A stretch of DNA of 35,476 nucleotides from NCBI GenBank assembly GCA_003353845.1, contig PIVT01000040.1, positions 1 to 35,476 on the forward strand. Direction: 5' to 3'. The stretch's first letter is position 1, and every line of letters starts with the position of its first letter. The position numbers and the translations under genes were made by a program. Source of the DNA: Pseudomonadota bacterium (GTDB lineage Bacteria > Myxococcota_A > UBA9160 > JADFDR01). Below are positions 1 through 7,862 of this stretch, one piece after another. The notes beneath the pieces are model-generated. The model saw nothing but the letters and a program-made list of their open reading frames with translations, did no database searches and was not told the origin of the DNA.

Positions 1-767
1 GGTGCAGGCGGTGCTATGGGCTCGGGCACGGGGGTAGGCATCGATGGCGCACTGGGAGACAAGATCCCGGGAGCACTCTCCATGGCCAATGACTCCCTGT
101 GGCCAGCGGGTTTCTGTACGGGTAAGCCGAATTCACGCAGGTGTGCCTCTAGCCCTCCCGGCATGTCCGGATGCTCAACATAGGCATCGGCGCCGTAAAG
201 ATCATGAGCTGGACGGCGATAGCGTGACTGGTCGTGAACTTCGCCCACCAAAACCACTTTAATCTGACACAGGCTCTCATTTCGCTTCATCAATTCGCAA
301 ACTTGGAATCCGTACATCCTGGGAAGCATGGCATCGATAACAACGACTGCCGGCAACTTTCGCTGCACTTCCAGAATCGCCTCAACACCATCGTGAGTCA
401 GAACAGCCGACAAGCCCCAACTGCGTAGCGTATCCACCGTTCGCTTCCCCACATCAACATTGGGGTCGGCGACCAACACAAGCTTTTCGCGGTCAAGAAC
501 CTCCTCGGGCTCCTCTTGGGGAGCCATCCTGCGGAGATTCGGTGAACTCACACTGGGCTGTACCGGCGCTGGAGGAGTGGGTGCCGGAGCCTGGACTGGA
601 GCAGCTACCGGCTCTGGTGTTGGAGCAGCGACTTCGGGCTGCGGCGTCGGTAACACCACACGAAAAATTCCGTCGCAGCGTTGACACTTCAGCCGGATCC
701 CTTCCTCCGGGATACGAGCTTCCTCTACTTGATAGCGGGTGCGACACTTCGGGCACGCTGCGATCAT
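1..767 (-). CDS. Zinc-ribbon (MJ0042-type) / degenerate receiver protein, C-terminus cut by window edge
   Basis: The frame stays open from the ATG at 767 to the window edge, giving 255 codons with no stop seen. A strong GGAGGAA ribosome-binding site lies just upstream of the ATG. Residues 1-38 form a zinc ribbon with Cys5, Cys8, Cys28 and Cys31, of the MJ0042 type common in myxobacterial signalling and motility proteins. A Pro/Ala/Glu linker (about 40-92) leads to a CheY-like receiver domain (about 95-212). The receiver keeps an acidic residue (Asp101) and the probable phospho-acceptor Asp145 (VVVIDAMLPRMYG). The usual Thr/Ser is replaced near Gly175, and the conserved Lys of the KP motif is His199 (YVEHPDMP), so normal phospho-switching is doubtful. 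A second Pro-rich segment continues off the edge. It is the last visible gene of the che operon, 108 bp after cheW. Its role is inferred to be an output or scaffold protein of this pathway. Confidence 0.8.
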   Translation of the reverse strand, partial: MIAACPKCRTRYQVEEARIPEEGIRLKCQRCDGIFRVVLPTPQPEVAAPTPEPVAAPVQAPAPTPPAPVQPSVSSPNLRRMAPQEEPEEVLDREKLVLVADPNVDVGKRTVDTLRSWGLSAVLTHDGVEAILEVQRKLPAVVVIDAMLPRMYGFQVCELMKRNESLCQIKVVLVGEVHDQSRYRRPAHDLYGADAYVEHPDMPGGLEAHLREFGLPVQKPAGHRESLAMESAPGILSPSAPSMPTPVPEPIAPPA

Positions 768-784
768 TCCATTTCCTCCAAAAT

Positions 785-814
785 CAAGTTTGCCATGCAT
801 CCTGGTCAAACTTG
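785..814. repeat. Inverted repeat between cheW and the zinc-ribbon/receiver gene
   Basis: CAAGTTTG (785-792) and CAAACTTG (807-814) are perfect 8-bp arms around a 14-nt spacer containing ATGCAT. The repeat sits in the 108-bp gap just upstream of the ribosome-binding site of the zinc-ribbon/receiver gene. It could be a mRNA hairpin or an operator. No T-tract follows it on the minus strand, so a classical terminator is unlikely. Confidence 0.35.
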
Positions 815-875
815 GGATGCCAATTTAAAACAGTTCCTACCAAGCCACCGGCAAGTTTACCGAGCGCTATTTCCT

Positions 876-1358
876 CTATCCCTGATCCCCGATCGCCGAA
901 CGAAAGACCGTCTCTAAGATGTCTTCCAATGAGAGCACCATGACAGGGGATTCCCCTGCGCGTCGTATCGCCCCACGAATCGCGTCGTAGCCTGAATGCG
1001 TTGCAAGCGCGGGAGCCGTCTCCAAAGACTGCACACTCGTCACCATGACCTCGGTCGCATTGTCTACGCGTAAACCCAGCACCATATCGTCGATGTCTAC
1101 GATGACGATACGGGAGGTTCCCACTTCTTTCGCGGCCTCGCCTCCCAAGGCCAGCCCTAAATCCACAATGGGAATAAGTGCGTCTCTCAGATCAACCACC
1201 CCTTGGATCAAAGCAGGAGCCTTAGGCAATGGGGTGGGTTCTATCCAGCGCACAATTTCACGAATCTGCGAGACTTCGATGGCGTAGATGTTTCCACCCA
1301 CTTCAAAGCAGCCCAGTTGGATCTCATTCTCCTCAAATGACATTTTGAGTTCAGCCAC
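876..1358 (-). CDS. cheW: CheW-family chemotaxis adaptor protein (first of two)
   Basis: This 160-residue protein is essentially one CheW domain from about residue 10 to 145. Typical features are the opening strand and IYAIEVSQIREIVRW (about 24-38), the PxLIQGVVDLRDALIPIVDL segment (about 49-68) and the RIVIVD strand. CheW links receptors to the CheA kinase at the cytoplasmic array. The start is a GTG at 1358 with GGAG about 10 nt upstream. An internal ATG at 1343 (MSFEENE) has no ribosome-binding site. The gene starts 3 nt after the stop of the second cheW, so the two are almost certainly co-transcribed. CheW-like proteins without a receptor can also pair with CheA through its P5 domain. Confidence 0.92.
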   Translation of the reverse strand: MAELKMSFEENEIQLGCFEVGGNIYAIEVSQIREIVRWIEPTPLPKAPALIQGVVDLRDALIPIVDLGLALGGEAAKEVGTSRIVIVDIDDMVLGLRVDNATEVMVTSVQSLETAPALATHSGYDAIRGAIRRAGESPVMVLSLEDILETVFRSAIGDQG

Positions 1359-1361
1359 CCG

Positions 1362-1886
1362 TCAGATCTCCAAGACTCGATTAACATCCATTAGTGAAAT
1401 AAATTCATCCTCGCGACGATACAATGCATACACAACATCGGTTTCACTCGATGCTGCCGGGCGCAGGTCAGATTCAGGGACGCGTAACACCTTCGTCACC
1501 TCGTCCACCAACAAGCCCGTGACACGACCCGAATCGCCATGCAACACAATAATCCGTGTTCGTCGCATAGGTCCTTCCGAAGGCAATCCCAAGCGAACGC
1601 GCAAATCGACCACCTCTACAATCTCTCCTCGCAAGGACACCACCCCGATCACTTCTTTCGGCACCCGTGGCACCGGCGTCAGCGGCCTCATGCGAACAAT
1701 TTCACGCACGCGCTCCACAGGAATGGCGTAGGCCTCGTCCGCCAAGCGAAAGGAGAGCAGCTCGCAAATATCACTTTCGCCCTCACCCTCGGACTTCGCT
1801 TCAGCCGCGGCTCGTGCAATGGCCTCCCAGCGTGCGCGCTCACCTCGCCTGTCCATGGACTTTTCTGTGTTCGACGAATCCGTCAT
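1362..1886 (-). CDS. cheW: CheW-family chemotaxis adaptor protein (second of two)
   Basis: The protein has 174 residues. A charged N-terminal extension of about 40 residues precedes a CheW domain (about 42-170). Recognisable elements are ELLSFRLADEAYAIPVERVREI, then PRVPKEVIGVVSLRGEIVEV and RTRIIVLHGDSGRVTGLLVD. The ATG at 1886 overlaps the cheA stop codon (ATGA), and AGGAGGG lies about 8 nt upstream, so translation is probably coupled to cheA. It is clearly diverged from the neighbouring cheW, so this is not a recent duplication. Two adaptors beside a single CheA suggest either mixed signalling arrays or two receptor classes. No receptor gene is in view. Confidence 0.92.
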   Translation of the reverse strand: MTDSSNTEKSMDRRGERARWEAIARAAAEAKSEGEGESDICELLSFRLADEAYAIPVERVREIVRMRPLTPVPRVPKEVIGVVSLRGEIVEVVDLRVRLGLPSEGPMRRTRIIVLHGDSGRVTGLLVDEVTKVLRVPESDLRPAASSETDVVYALYRREDEFISLMDVNRVLEI

Positions 1887-4111
1887 CTGAGATCCCTCCT
1901 GCGCAAGGTGTCTTCTACAATGGCAGCAACGTCCAGCACAAGAACGGCACCATGTTCTGAGATTTCCGTCGCGCCCGAGATCCCGCGCACCTCACCAATC
2001 GGGCCTTGGATCGGCTTGAGGACGGTATCCTGCTGGCCTTCCAGGCGATCCACAATCAACCCCAAACGGCTCTCACCGATTCCGATGACCACGACATATA
2101 CCTGCTCAGCATCCTCAGCACGGGGCAACCCGAACTCGTCGCTAAGACTTCGCAAGGTGAGAGGTTCTCCACGCAGGTTGAGCAACTCTTGCTGCTCGCT
2201 GCTTTGAATCTCATTGGCATCAATCAGTAGCGTTTCCAACACAGCGTTGAGGGGAATTGCGTAAAACTGATCCGATGATCCGACAATCAAGGATTGAATG
2301 ATGGCGAGGGTGACCGGCAGTGTCAGGGAAGTGACCGTTCCCTTACCCAAATCAGAATCAATGGTGACAATGCCACCCATTTCTTTGATGTTCTCTCGAA
2401 CAACGTCCATTCCTACACCGCGGCCACTGGTTCCCGTCACTTCGGCACGCGTGGACAATCCTGGATGGAATACAAGATCGAGTATTTCTTTTCTCGTCAA
2501 TTCCATGCCCGAAACAATCACACCCATCTTCTCTGCTTTGGCACGAACGGCCAGGGGATCGATACCCCGTCCGTCGTCCGTCACCTGAATCACAACATGA
2601 TTACCGCGCTGAAACGCGTCGATCACAATTCGCCCTTGTTCAGATTTTCCAGCAGCAACGCGTTCGTCGGCGGCTTCAATACCGTGGTCAAAAGAATTGC
2701 GGACCAAGTGAACCAAGGGATCCACCAATTCCTCTACCATCAATTTGTCCAACTCCGTATCTACACCGTTGAGTTCCAGGATGACGTCTTTTTCGAGCTC
2801 TCGGCGCAACCGGCGAACGACACGAGAAAGCTTGTCGAGGATCTGGCGCAGAGGCACCAGTCTCAATTCCAATACGCTCGATTGCAGATCCTTCAGTTTC
2901 CGACTGAGTCCCTTGTAGGTCTTACCTAAATCTTCGCCCGCTCGTGCCGTCGCGGCATCAGCAGACAAGGTACGCACCGTCGCACCAATGGCACTTCGAT
3001 GCATCACCAACTCACCGACAAGATTCATCAACTCGTTCAGTTTACGAATGTCAACGCGAACCGTATCGCTAACAGACTTGAGCGATGAAAATTCTTCTGG
3101 CACACGACCGCCATCCCCTGGCGGGGGCGGACTTTCATGCGGCGCGTCCTCTTCGTCGACCGCACTGGAGGTCGATTCCTCGTAGTGCACCGAGGATGAG
3201 GGAGGCGGTGCGGGAGCATCGGCCTGAACCAATAGCGAGGAGAGCTCCTGCTGATGCACAGGCGGGGCACAAATAGGTTCCGCCTTGGGTGGTTCAAGCT
3301 TTTCCGCCGGTGCAGGGGTTTCGGTCGAAGCAGCGCCGGTGTCTTCCGGAACCGCCGTCACCGAAGCATTCGGAGAATCGATGTGGCGAGTCATCGCCGG
3401 TGCATCGAGATCACTGGCCACAAGAAGCACAAACCTGATTTGCGAATCCGCGGCCGCTCCGGGTGAGGGCAGTGTAGAAATCACCTCGCCCACTTCGCGA
3501 ATGGAGCTACTCAGTTCAGAGAGCCCCTCATCAAAAGAAAGAATTTCAAATGCGGCTTCCACCAGGAGAACGATGCGATGGCGACGAAGATTTTCATTGA
3601 GTCGATGTTCTTCGTACTCTGTGAGAGCACGCATCAGTGTCGGGTCTAGCAGCAAGCGGGGGACGCTTTGAGAGTCCTCCTCTTCTGTGCCTGTGCCACC
3701 GGCCTCCAAGTTCGCAATCAACTCGTTTATAGACGCGTTCATTTGATCTTCTTCGGCTTCATTGCCCAAGCTCGCCATCACTGTGCCAAACAGATCAATG
3801 ATATTGCCGATCATACCAGCCTGCGGTGAATCCAGGGCAATACGGCCCAAGCGTAAACCATCGAGTGTATCTTCGAAGTGATGTGCTAGTCCTGCAATGG
3901 CGTCTAAACCAAACATCCCTGAGAGGCCTTTCAGGGAGTGTGCCGAACGAAACATTCCATTGATCAGATCTGGATTGACTTCGCCCCCATCGTGACGCTG
4001 ATCCTCAAGATCGGCGAGGTCTCCTCGCAAGCGCTCAAGCATCTCCTCTGCTTCAGAGAGAAACTCGCTGTAAGCCTTGCTATCTCGATCGGGTCCGTTT
4101 CCGTTCGCCAC
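1883..4111 (-). CDS. cheA: Chemotaxis histidine kinase CheA
   Basis: This 742-residue hybrid-type chemotaxis kinase autophosphorylates and donates phosphate to response regulators. The P1/HPt domain (about 10-135) carries the phospho-histidine His58 in FRSAHSLKGLSG. Residues about 155-255 form a second folded segment (TEYEEHRLNENLRRHRIVLL... GEVISTLPSPG) where a P2 domain would be expected. A Pro/Ser/Glu linker spans about 256-340. P3 dimerization is at about 350-430 (RKLNELMNLVGELVMHRS). The P4 ATPase has an N box (HLVRNSFDHGIE, about 468-479), G1 (DDGRGID) and G2 (GTSGRGVGMDVV). P5, a CheW-like domain, spans about 605-740. All catalytic boxes look intact. Translation starts at GTG 4111 with GGAG about 9 nt upstream, 3 nt after the cheY stop. 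Confidence 0.96.
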   Translation of the reverse strand: MANGNGPDRDSKAYSEFLSEAEEMLERLRGDLADLEDQRHDGGEVNPDLINGMFRSAHSLKGLSGMFGLDAIAGLAHHFEDTLDGLRLGRIALDSPQAGMIGNIIDLFGTVMASLGNEAEEDQMNASINELIANLEAGGTGTEEEDSQSVPRLLLDPTLMRALTEYEEHRLNENLRRHRIVLLVEAAFEILSFDEGLSELSSSIREVGEVISTLPSPGAAADSQIRFVLLVASDLDAPAMTRHIDSPNASVTAVPEDTGAASTETPAPAEKLEPPKAEPICAPPVHQQELSSLLVQADAPAPPPSSSVHYEESTSSAVDEEDAPHESPPPPGDGGRVPEEFSSLKSVSDTVRVDIRKLNELMNLVGELVMHRSAIGATVRTLSADAATARAGEDLGKTYKGLSRKLKDLQSSVLELRLVPLRQILDKLSRVVRRLRRELEKDVILELNGVDTELDKLMVEELVDPLVHLVRNSFDHGIEAADERVAAGKSEQGRIVIDAFQRGNHVVIQVTDDGRGIDPLAVRAKAEKMGVIVSGMELTRKEILDLVFHPGLSTRAEVTGTSGRGVGMDVVRENIKEMGGIVTIDSDLGKGTVTSLTLPVTLAIIQSLIVGSSDQFYAIPLNAVLETLLIDANEIQSSEQQELLNLRGEPLTLRSLSDEFGLPRAEDAEQVYVVVIGIGESRLGLIVDRLEGQQDTVLKPIQGPIGEVRGISGATEISEHGAVLVLDVAAIVEDTLRRRDLR

Positions 4112-4114
4112 CGG

Positions 4115-4501
4115 CTATCGCTCCTGCTTCGGTTGAGCAAGTAACTCCATAATGACGGAGCAAAATTCTTCTGGTTCAAAGGGTTTTACAAGATATGCGT
4201 CGGCTCCGAGTTCCATACCCTTGGCGCGATCACGCTCCGCACCTTCGGTGGAAACGATCACTAGAGGGATTCCACGGTAGGTAGCGTTGCTCTTGATGAA
4301 CGACACCAACTCCAGACCATTGATGTCTGGCATATTGATATCAGTCACAATCAAGTCAAAGGGATCGCGTGGTAGACAATGCAGGGCTTCGAATCCGCTC
4401 GCCGCTTCCGTGATCTTGACCGGAACGTCGAGATCTTCAAGGGTAGAAGCTATAAGCGAACGCATAGTCGCAGAGTCCTCAACGATTAATACGTGCTGCA
4501 C
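4115..4501 (-). CDS. cheY: CheY-like single-domain response regulator
   Basis: This stand-alone receiver of about 128 residues carries all the phosphorylation residues: the acidic pair Glu8/Asp9 (IVEDS), phospho-acceptor Asp54 (IVTDINMPDINGLE), Ser84/Thr85 and Lys106 (AYLVKPFEPEEF). It is the obvious phosphate acceptor for the CheA encoded 3 nt downstream. I chose the GTG at 4501 because GGAGGAGAG lies 4-5 nt before it. An in-frame ATG at 4516 would add five residues but has no good ribosome-binding site, and the GGAGGAG would then lie inside the coding region. There is no output domain, so it should act by protein-protein contact, for example on a motor or polarity protein. The target is not shown by the sequence. 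Confidence 0.92.
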   Translation of the reverse strand: MQHVLIVEDSATMRSLIASTLEDLDVPVKITEAASGFEALHCLPRDPFDLIVTDINMPDINGLELVSFIKSNATYRGIPLVIVSTEGAERDRAKGMELGADAYLVKPFEPEEFCSVIMELLAQPKQER

Positions 4502-4746
4502 AACACTCTCCTCCATGCCAAAGGCATTCCAATTGCAGTCTTAGTTATCGGTCAAGCGGCAGTAGTCTTTAAGAAGAGCTGAAGCTTTTACAGGCCCGAT
4601 TTCCCTTTTGACCTAGCCACTTCAAGTGACTATTCGCGCATCCGTGTCCTACGCTGTGCCTGAGGTCGGGTCTGAATCGCGAAAATAAGACGAAAGTTCT
4701 CTATCACGGGGGGCCAGAATGCCCTAGGAATCGGAAGGTTGCGCTT

Positions 4747-6180
4747 TCAACCCGCCAGCGAACGCATCAGCGCCTTGCCCAAACCAGCACATTTTGCAGA
4801 GGCACTGGAATCCTCCACCTCGCTGACCGAAGGCTTCTGAAGTACGGCTTCAACACTCTCCTGGATCGCCTTGGGGGTCGTTCCACTCACAAGCCCGATC
4901 ACCCGGATCTTAGGGGCCATCTTGTGCAATCGGTTCACGAAACCCCGCATATCCTTGAACTCACAACTCAGGATGATGAGAGGTAACTCGCCCCGCTTCA
5001 GGTACTGACGAGTTCGTTGCATGGCGGGGTCCAGCTTTTCAAACAGGTGAATGGTTCGAACGCGATCTGACAGCGAGCGCTTGGCCCATTCCGCCACTCG
5101 GCGATCGCCATCGACGACGATGGCCACGGAAGGCAACGCTGCTGGCGGCGCCACCTTCGATGTGGATTCTAGTGGGTCGACGCCGGGCGTTTCTACAACT
5201 TCCACCGGCGGTACGGGGTTGGCCTGTTCTGGCACCGGCGGTATCGGGTCGGCCTGTTTCGGGCTCGTGGCGAACACGTCTTCGGACACCACCTCCGCGA
5301 CGACCTCGGTAGACATCGCATCATTGAGAAGCGTACCCACATCCGCGAACTCTGATTCGTGCACAGAAACCACACTGACCGCGGCTTCCGGCTCGGCAGC
5401 CTCAACCGGCTCAAGCAGCGCTGCGGGCACCTCGACGGGCGTCTCAATGGGCATCTCAAATTCCAAAGGCGCGAGTTCTGCTGCTTCAAGCGTAGGCGCA
5501 GGTGCTGGGTCCGCCACCACGGGAGCCGCTTCCACTGGCGAGGGAGCAGCCGGAGTCTCGGCTCGTACGGCTTCACCAATTTCGGCAAAACTAAAGGGGT
5601 CATCGACAGCCACATCACTCACCGGCGCCTCTGCTATTGGAGCAGGACTGTCTGCGGGTGTAGACGTGAGCGATGTTCCGGGATCTGTCACCGCCGCTTC
5701 GTCACTGATCCGACTGCCTTCCATGGCCAAGAACTGAGCGTTGATGCCTTTGGCCAAAGCCAACGCCGGATCTTGAGCGACGTCCACCTCTTCCACTTCG
5801 AAGGAGAACTCACCGTCTGTCCACTGGAAGATTTCAAGAACCGCCGCTTCTACATTGCTACGGCGTAGTGCCTCGATTTTTTCTTCGGGGATTTGATGAT
5901 TTCGAGCCAAGAGAATCTCGATGGCGGTGCCCGTGCTGGCAGCCTCCTGGAGTGCGCGTTGGTACTCTTCCTGCGCCAGCATGCCGCTAGACGCCAATAG
6001 TTCGCCAAGGCTAACCGCGCCACCTTTGACAAAACTACGACATATCAACCCATCGCTGAAGACGATAACCCCATCGCCCTTGGACGAGCGAAGGTTTAGC
6101 ACTCCAGATTTGCGCGACAGGCTGATGATCTGCAGGATGTCGCCTAGACCCAAGTCGTCTAGGCTGCCTACGAGTCCCAT
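4747..6180 (-). CDS. DUF4388 (PatA-type) N-domain protein with C-terminal pseudo-receiver
   Basis: The protein has 477 residues from the ATG at 6180, which has GGAGGG about 6 nt upstream. A longer frame opening at 6384 lacks this support. Residues 1 to about 130 match the DUF4388 pattern (GSLDDLGLGDILQIISLSRKSGVLN... VIVFSDGLICRS), found in deltaproteobacterial regulators. Residues about 135-345 are a low-complexity Pro/Ala/Glu/Val linker. Residues about 350-460 look like a receiver fold, but the phospho-acceptor strand reads LPLIILSCEFKDM with no Asp at the expected place. The KP motif (LQKPS) survives. It lies 245 bp upstream of cheY on the same strand. It is probably part of the chemosensory pathway, as a scaffold or localisation factor; that role is inferred from position only. 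Confidence 0.82.
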   Translation of the reverse strand: MGLVGSLDDLGLGDILQIISLSRKSGVLNLRSSKGDGVIVFSDGLICRSFVKGGAVSLGELLASSGMLAQEEYQRALQEAASTGTAIEILLARNHQIPEEKIEALRRSNVEAAVLEIFQWTDGEFSFEVEEVDVAQDPALALAKGINAQFLAMEGSRISDEAAVTDPGTSLTSTPADSPAPIAEAPVSDVAVDDPFSFAEIGEAVRAETPAAPSPVEAAPVVADPAPAPTLEAAELAPLEFEMPIETPVEVPAALLEPVEAAEPEAAVSVVSVHESEFADVGTLLNDAMSTEVVAEVVSEDVFATSPKQADPIPPVPEQANPVPPVEVVETPGVDPLESTSKVAPPAALPSVAIVVDGDRRVAEWAKRSLSDRVRTIHLFEKLDPAMQRTRQYLKRGELPLIILSCEFKDMRGFVNRLHKMAPKIRVIGLVSGTTPKAIQESVEAVLQKPSVSEVEDSSASAKCAGLGKALMRSLAG

Positions 6181-6256
6181 CAATGCCCTCCATATCGATC
6201 CACTCCGCCTTTTTGGCGGAATCCATATATGAAAGATCGGCCAGCAAGTCGCGGAC

Positions 6257-6886
6257 TTAAGAACTGGAATGCATTGAAAGGGTCTTCCCTGCAGATTTCC
6301 TGGTAGACAACCCCGAATTGGGGCTTGCCGGGGGGCTCTCGAGGGTAAAATGGGGGATTCCACGCAATTCGCGCCGCAGAGCATCCCGAAACCGCATTCG
6401 GCTCTCTCGATTCACTTTTACTTTTATTGCAATTGGGCCTTCGAGCTCTTTCAGGCCAGATTCCACCCGCCGAACCAGCGTTCGAGCCAACTCTGGCGCC
6501 ACTTCCGGTGTCAGCCAGCTCTCGGGAAACGACAGCAGAATCCTTTTCAAGCGTAATTTTGCCAGCACTTCCAGCGCCTGCTCCAAGCCAACTCGCAACT
6601 GGGATCGGGGGGACGAAGCACTCTCGCCCACCCCAAGCACGAGTACGCGCGACGCTCCCATGCGCCTGTCTTGAACCGGAACCAGTAAGCGCTGGCCCAA
6701 GGCACCAGTGAGTTCCTCCTCCACCATCAAGGCGGATAACTGACCACACAGTCGCCAATCCACCCGGCCCGCGGCACCGCGCAGGGGACGCTCATCGGAA
6801 TGGCAAAACAAAACCAAACATTCGGAGGCCAACTCCTCAACCGGCTGGGCGGGCACACTGAAAGTCCGGAATGGGTCCTTGCTCAT
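6257..6886 (-). CDS. Stand-alone peptidase M17 (leucyl aminopeptidase) N-terminal-like domain protein
   Basis: The protein has 209 residues. Its order of strands and helices resembles the macro-like N-domain of M17 leucyl aminopeptidases: ECLVLFCHSDERPLRG, a central glycine-containing stretch, then SRVLVLGVGE followed by R..L..GLEQAL. The catalytic C-terminal half of M17 enzymes, with its metal ligands and NTDAEGR motif, is absent. It is therefore not a peptidase by itself. The C-terminus from about 175 is Ser/Pro rich and probably disordered. The ATG overlaps the nusB stop (ATGA), so it is translationally coupled to the rib/nusB run. Similar stand-alone domains occur in deltaproteobacteria without a defined function. 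Family assignment is moderate; coding status is strong. Confidence 0.65.
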   Translation of the reverse strand: MSKDPFRTFSVPAQPVEELASECLVLFCHSDERPLRGAAGRVDWRLCGQLSALMVEEELTGALGQRLLVPVQDRRMGASRVLVLGVGESASSPRSQLRVGLEQALEVLAKLRLKRILLSFPESWLTPEVAPELARTLVRRVESGLKELEGPIAIKVKVNRESRMRFRDALRRELRGIPHFTLESPPASPNSGLSTRKSAGKTLSMHSSS

Positions 6887-7344
6887 GGAGAGGCCTCCGA
6901 AGTAGCCCTGGCCAAAGAGTCCAAGATCCCATTCACAAAACCGGGTGAATGATCGGCACCAAAGCGATGAGCTAAATCCACCGCCTCATCGATGACGATG
7001 GCCTTGGGCGTATCGGTGTGCATTAGTTCATAAGCGCCCAATCGGAGCACATTCCGATCGATCAGCGTCATGCGATCCACTCGCCAATTGGTCGCAAAGC
7101 TTTCAACCGCTTCATCGAGCGCTTTGCGATTCACCAACACACCGCGCACCAACTGCTCACTGAACTCACCGGCTCCGCGCGGAACTTCGAAGTGTTTTGC
7201 GACGCGCTGAAAATGACCTCGAATGCGTTCGTCAGAGGCCGGGTTCTCACTGTCATCCTGCATGGGTTCCAGTTCCATCGCGTACAAGACTTGCAATGCG
7301 ATATCGCGCGAACGGTGCCTGGGCGCTTCTATCTCAGAGCTCAC
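6883..7344 (-). CDS. nusB: Transcription antitermination factor NusB
   Basis: This 153-residue all-helical protein has the classic NusB opening (RHRSRDIALQVLYAMELEP, about 10-28). It also has the late signature RVDRMTLIDRNVLRLGAYELM (about 88-108) and AIVIDEAVDLAHRFG (about 115-129). NusB binds boxA RNA with NusE (S10) to support rRNA transcription and antitermination. The start is GTG at 7344, overlapping the ribH stop as GTGA, with AGGGAG about 8 nt before it. A nusB gene directly after ribH is a very common arrangement. The length is typical, with a slightly longer insertion around residues 30-50. Confidence 0.95.
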   Translation of the reverse strand: MSSEIEAPRHRSRDIALQVLYAMELEPMQDDSENPASDERIRGHFQRVAKHFEVPRGAGEFSEQLVRGVLVNRKALDEAVESFATNWRVDRMTLIDRNVLRLGAYELMHTDTPKAIVIDEAVDLAHRFGADHSPGFVNGILDSLARATSEASP

Positions 7345-7862
7345 GCGCTCTCCCTTTGCCCCGCGCCTTCGACGGCTGGAGAATCTTTTAAGGCCCTGAG
7401 GAGATTGGCCATTTCAATGGCCACAAAGGCCGCCTCGCGCCCCTTGTCTCCACCACTGCCTCCCGTGCGCTCCAAAGCCTGCTCGATGTCATCGGTTGTC
7501 AACACACCAAAAGCCACCGGCACATCACACGCACGCATGATTTCGCGCACACCATCCGTCACACCATTGCACACGTAATCAAAATGAGGTGTGCCGCCGC
7601 GCACAATCACACCCAAAGTAATGACTCCGTCATAACGCCCGCTTTCGGCGGCAATTCGCGCGGCCTGTGGGATCTCATAGGCACCGGGTACCCATGCAAC
7701 GTCAATGTTCTCGGCGCTGGCACCACATTCTTGGAGTGTCGCAACGCAGGACTCCATCAGACGCACTGTAATCAACTGATTGAATCGACTGACCACCACG
7801 GCAAAGCGCAAGCCCGAGGCATCCTGAGAGGTTGGATAGCTCTGTACCATGCCGTCACCCAT
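7341..7862 (-). CDS. ribH: 6,7-dimethyl-8-ribityllumazine synthase
   Basis: This 173-residue protein makes lumazine, the penultimate riboflavin intermediate, from 5-amino-6-ribitylaminouracil and dihydroxybutanone phosphate. Family signatures are RFAVVVSRFNQLIT (about 19-32), VAWVPGAYEIP (about 54-64), GVIVRGGTPHFDYVCNGV with the catalytic His (about 83-100), and VPVAFGVLTTDD (about 112-123). The ATG at 7862 overlaps the ribD stop as TAATG, and GAGGAAAGG sits just upstream, so a longer frame from 8024 is rejected. The extra residues after about 155 are a short tail. ribE and ribBA, which often separate ribD from ribH, are not here. Confidence 0.96.
   Translation of the reverse strand: MGDGMVQSYPTSQDASGLRFAVVVSRFNQLITVRLMESCVATLQECGASAENIDVAWVPGAYEIPQAARIAAESGRYDGVITLGVIVRGGTPHFDYVCNGVTDGVREIMRACDVPVAFGVLTTDDIEQALERTGGSGGDKGREAAFVAIEMANLLRALKDSPAVEGAGQRESA

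Noticed and set aside
5051-5737. Long plus-strand open frame of 228 codons, Ser/Thr/Gly rich
   Set aside because: It is antisense to the Pro/Ala/Glu linker of the DUF4388 gene. Its composition is the mirror of that low-complexity repeat, and it has no ribosome-binding site or family motif.
6181-6384. N-terminal extension of the DUF4388 gene
   Set aside because: The extension overlaps the end of the M17-like gene and resembles nothing. GGAGGG before the ATG at 6180 and the start of the DUF4388 domain there decide the start.
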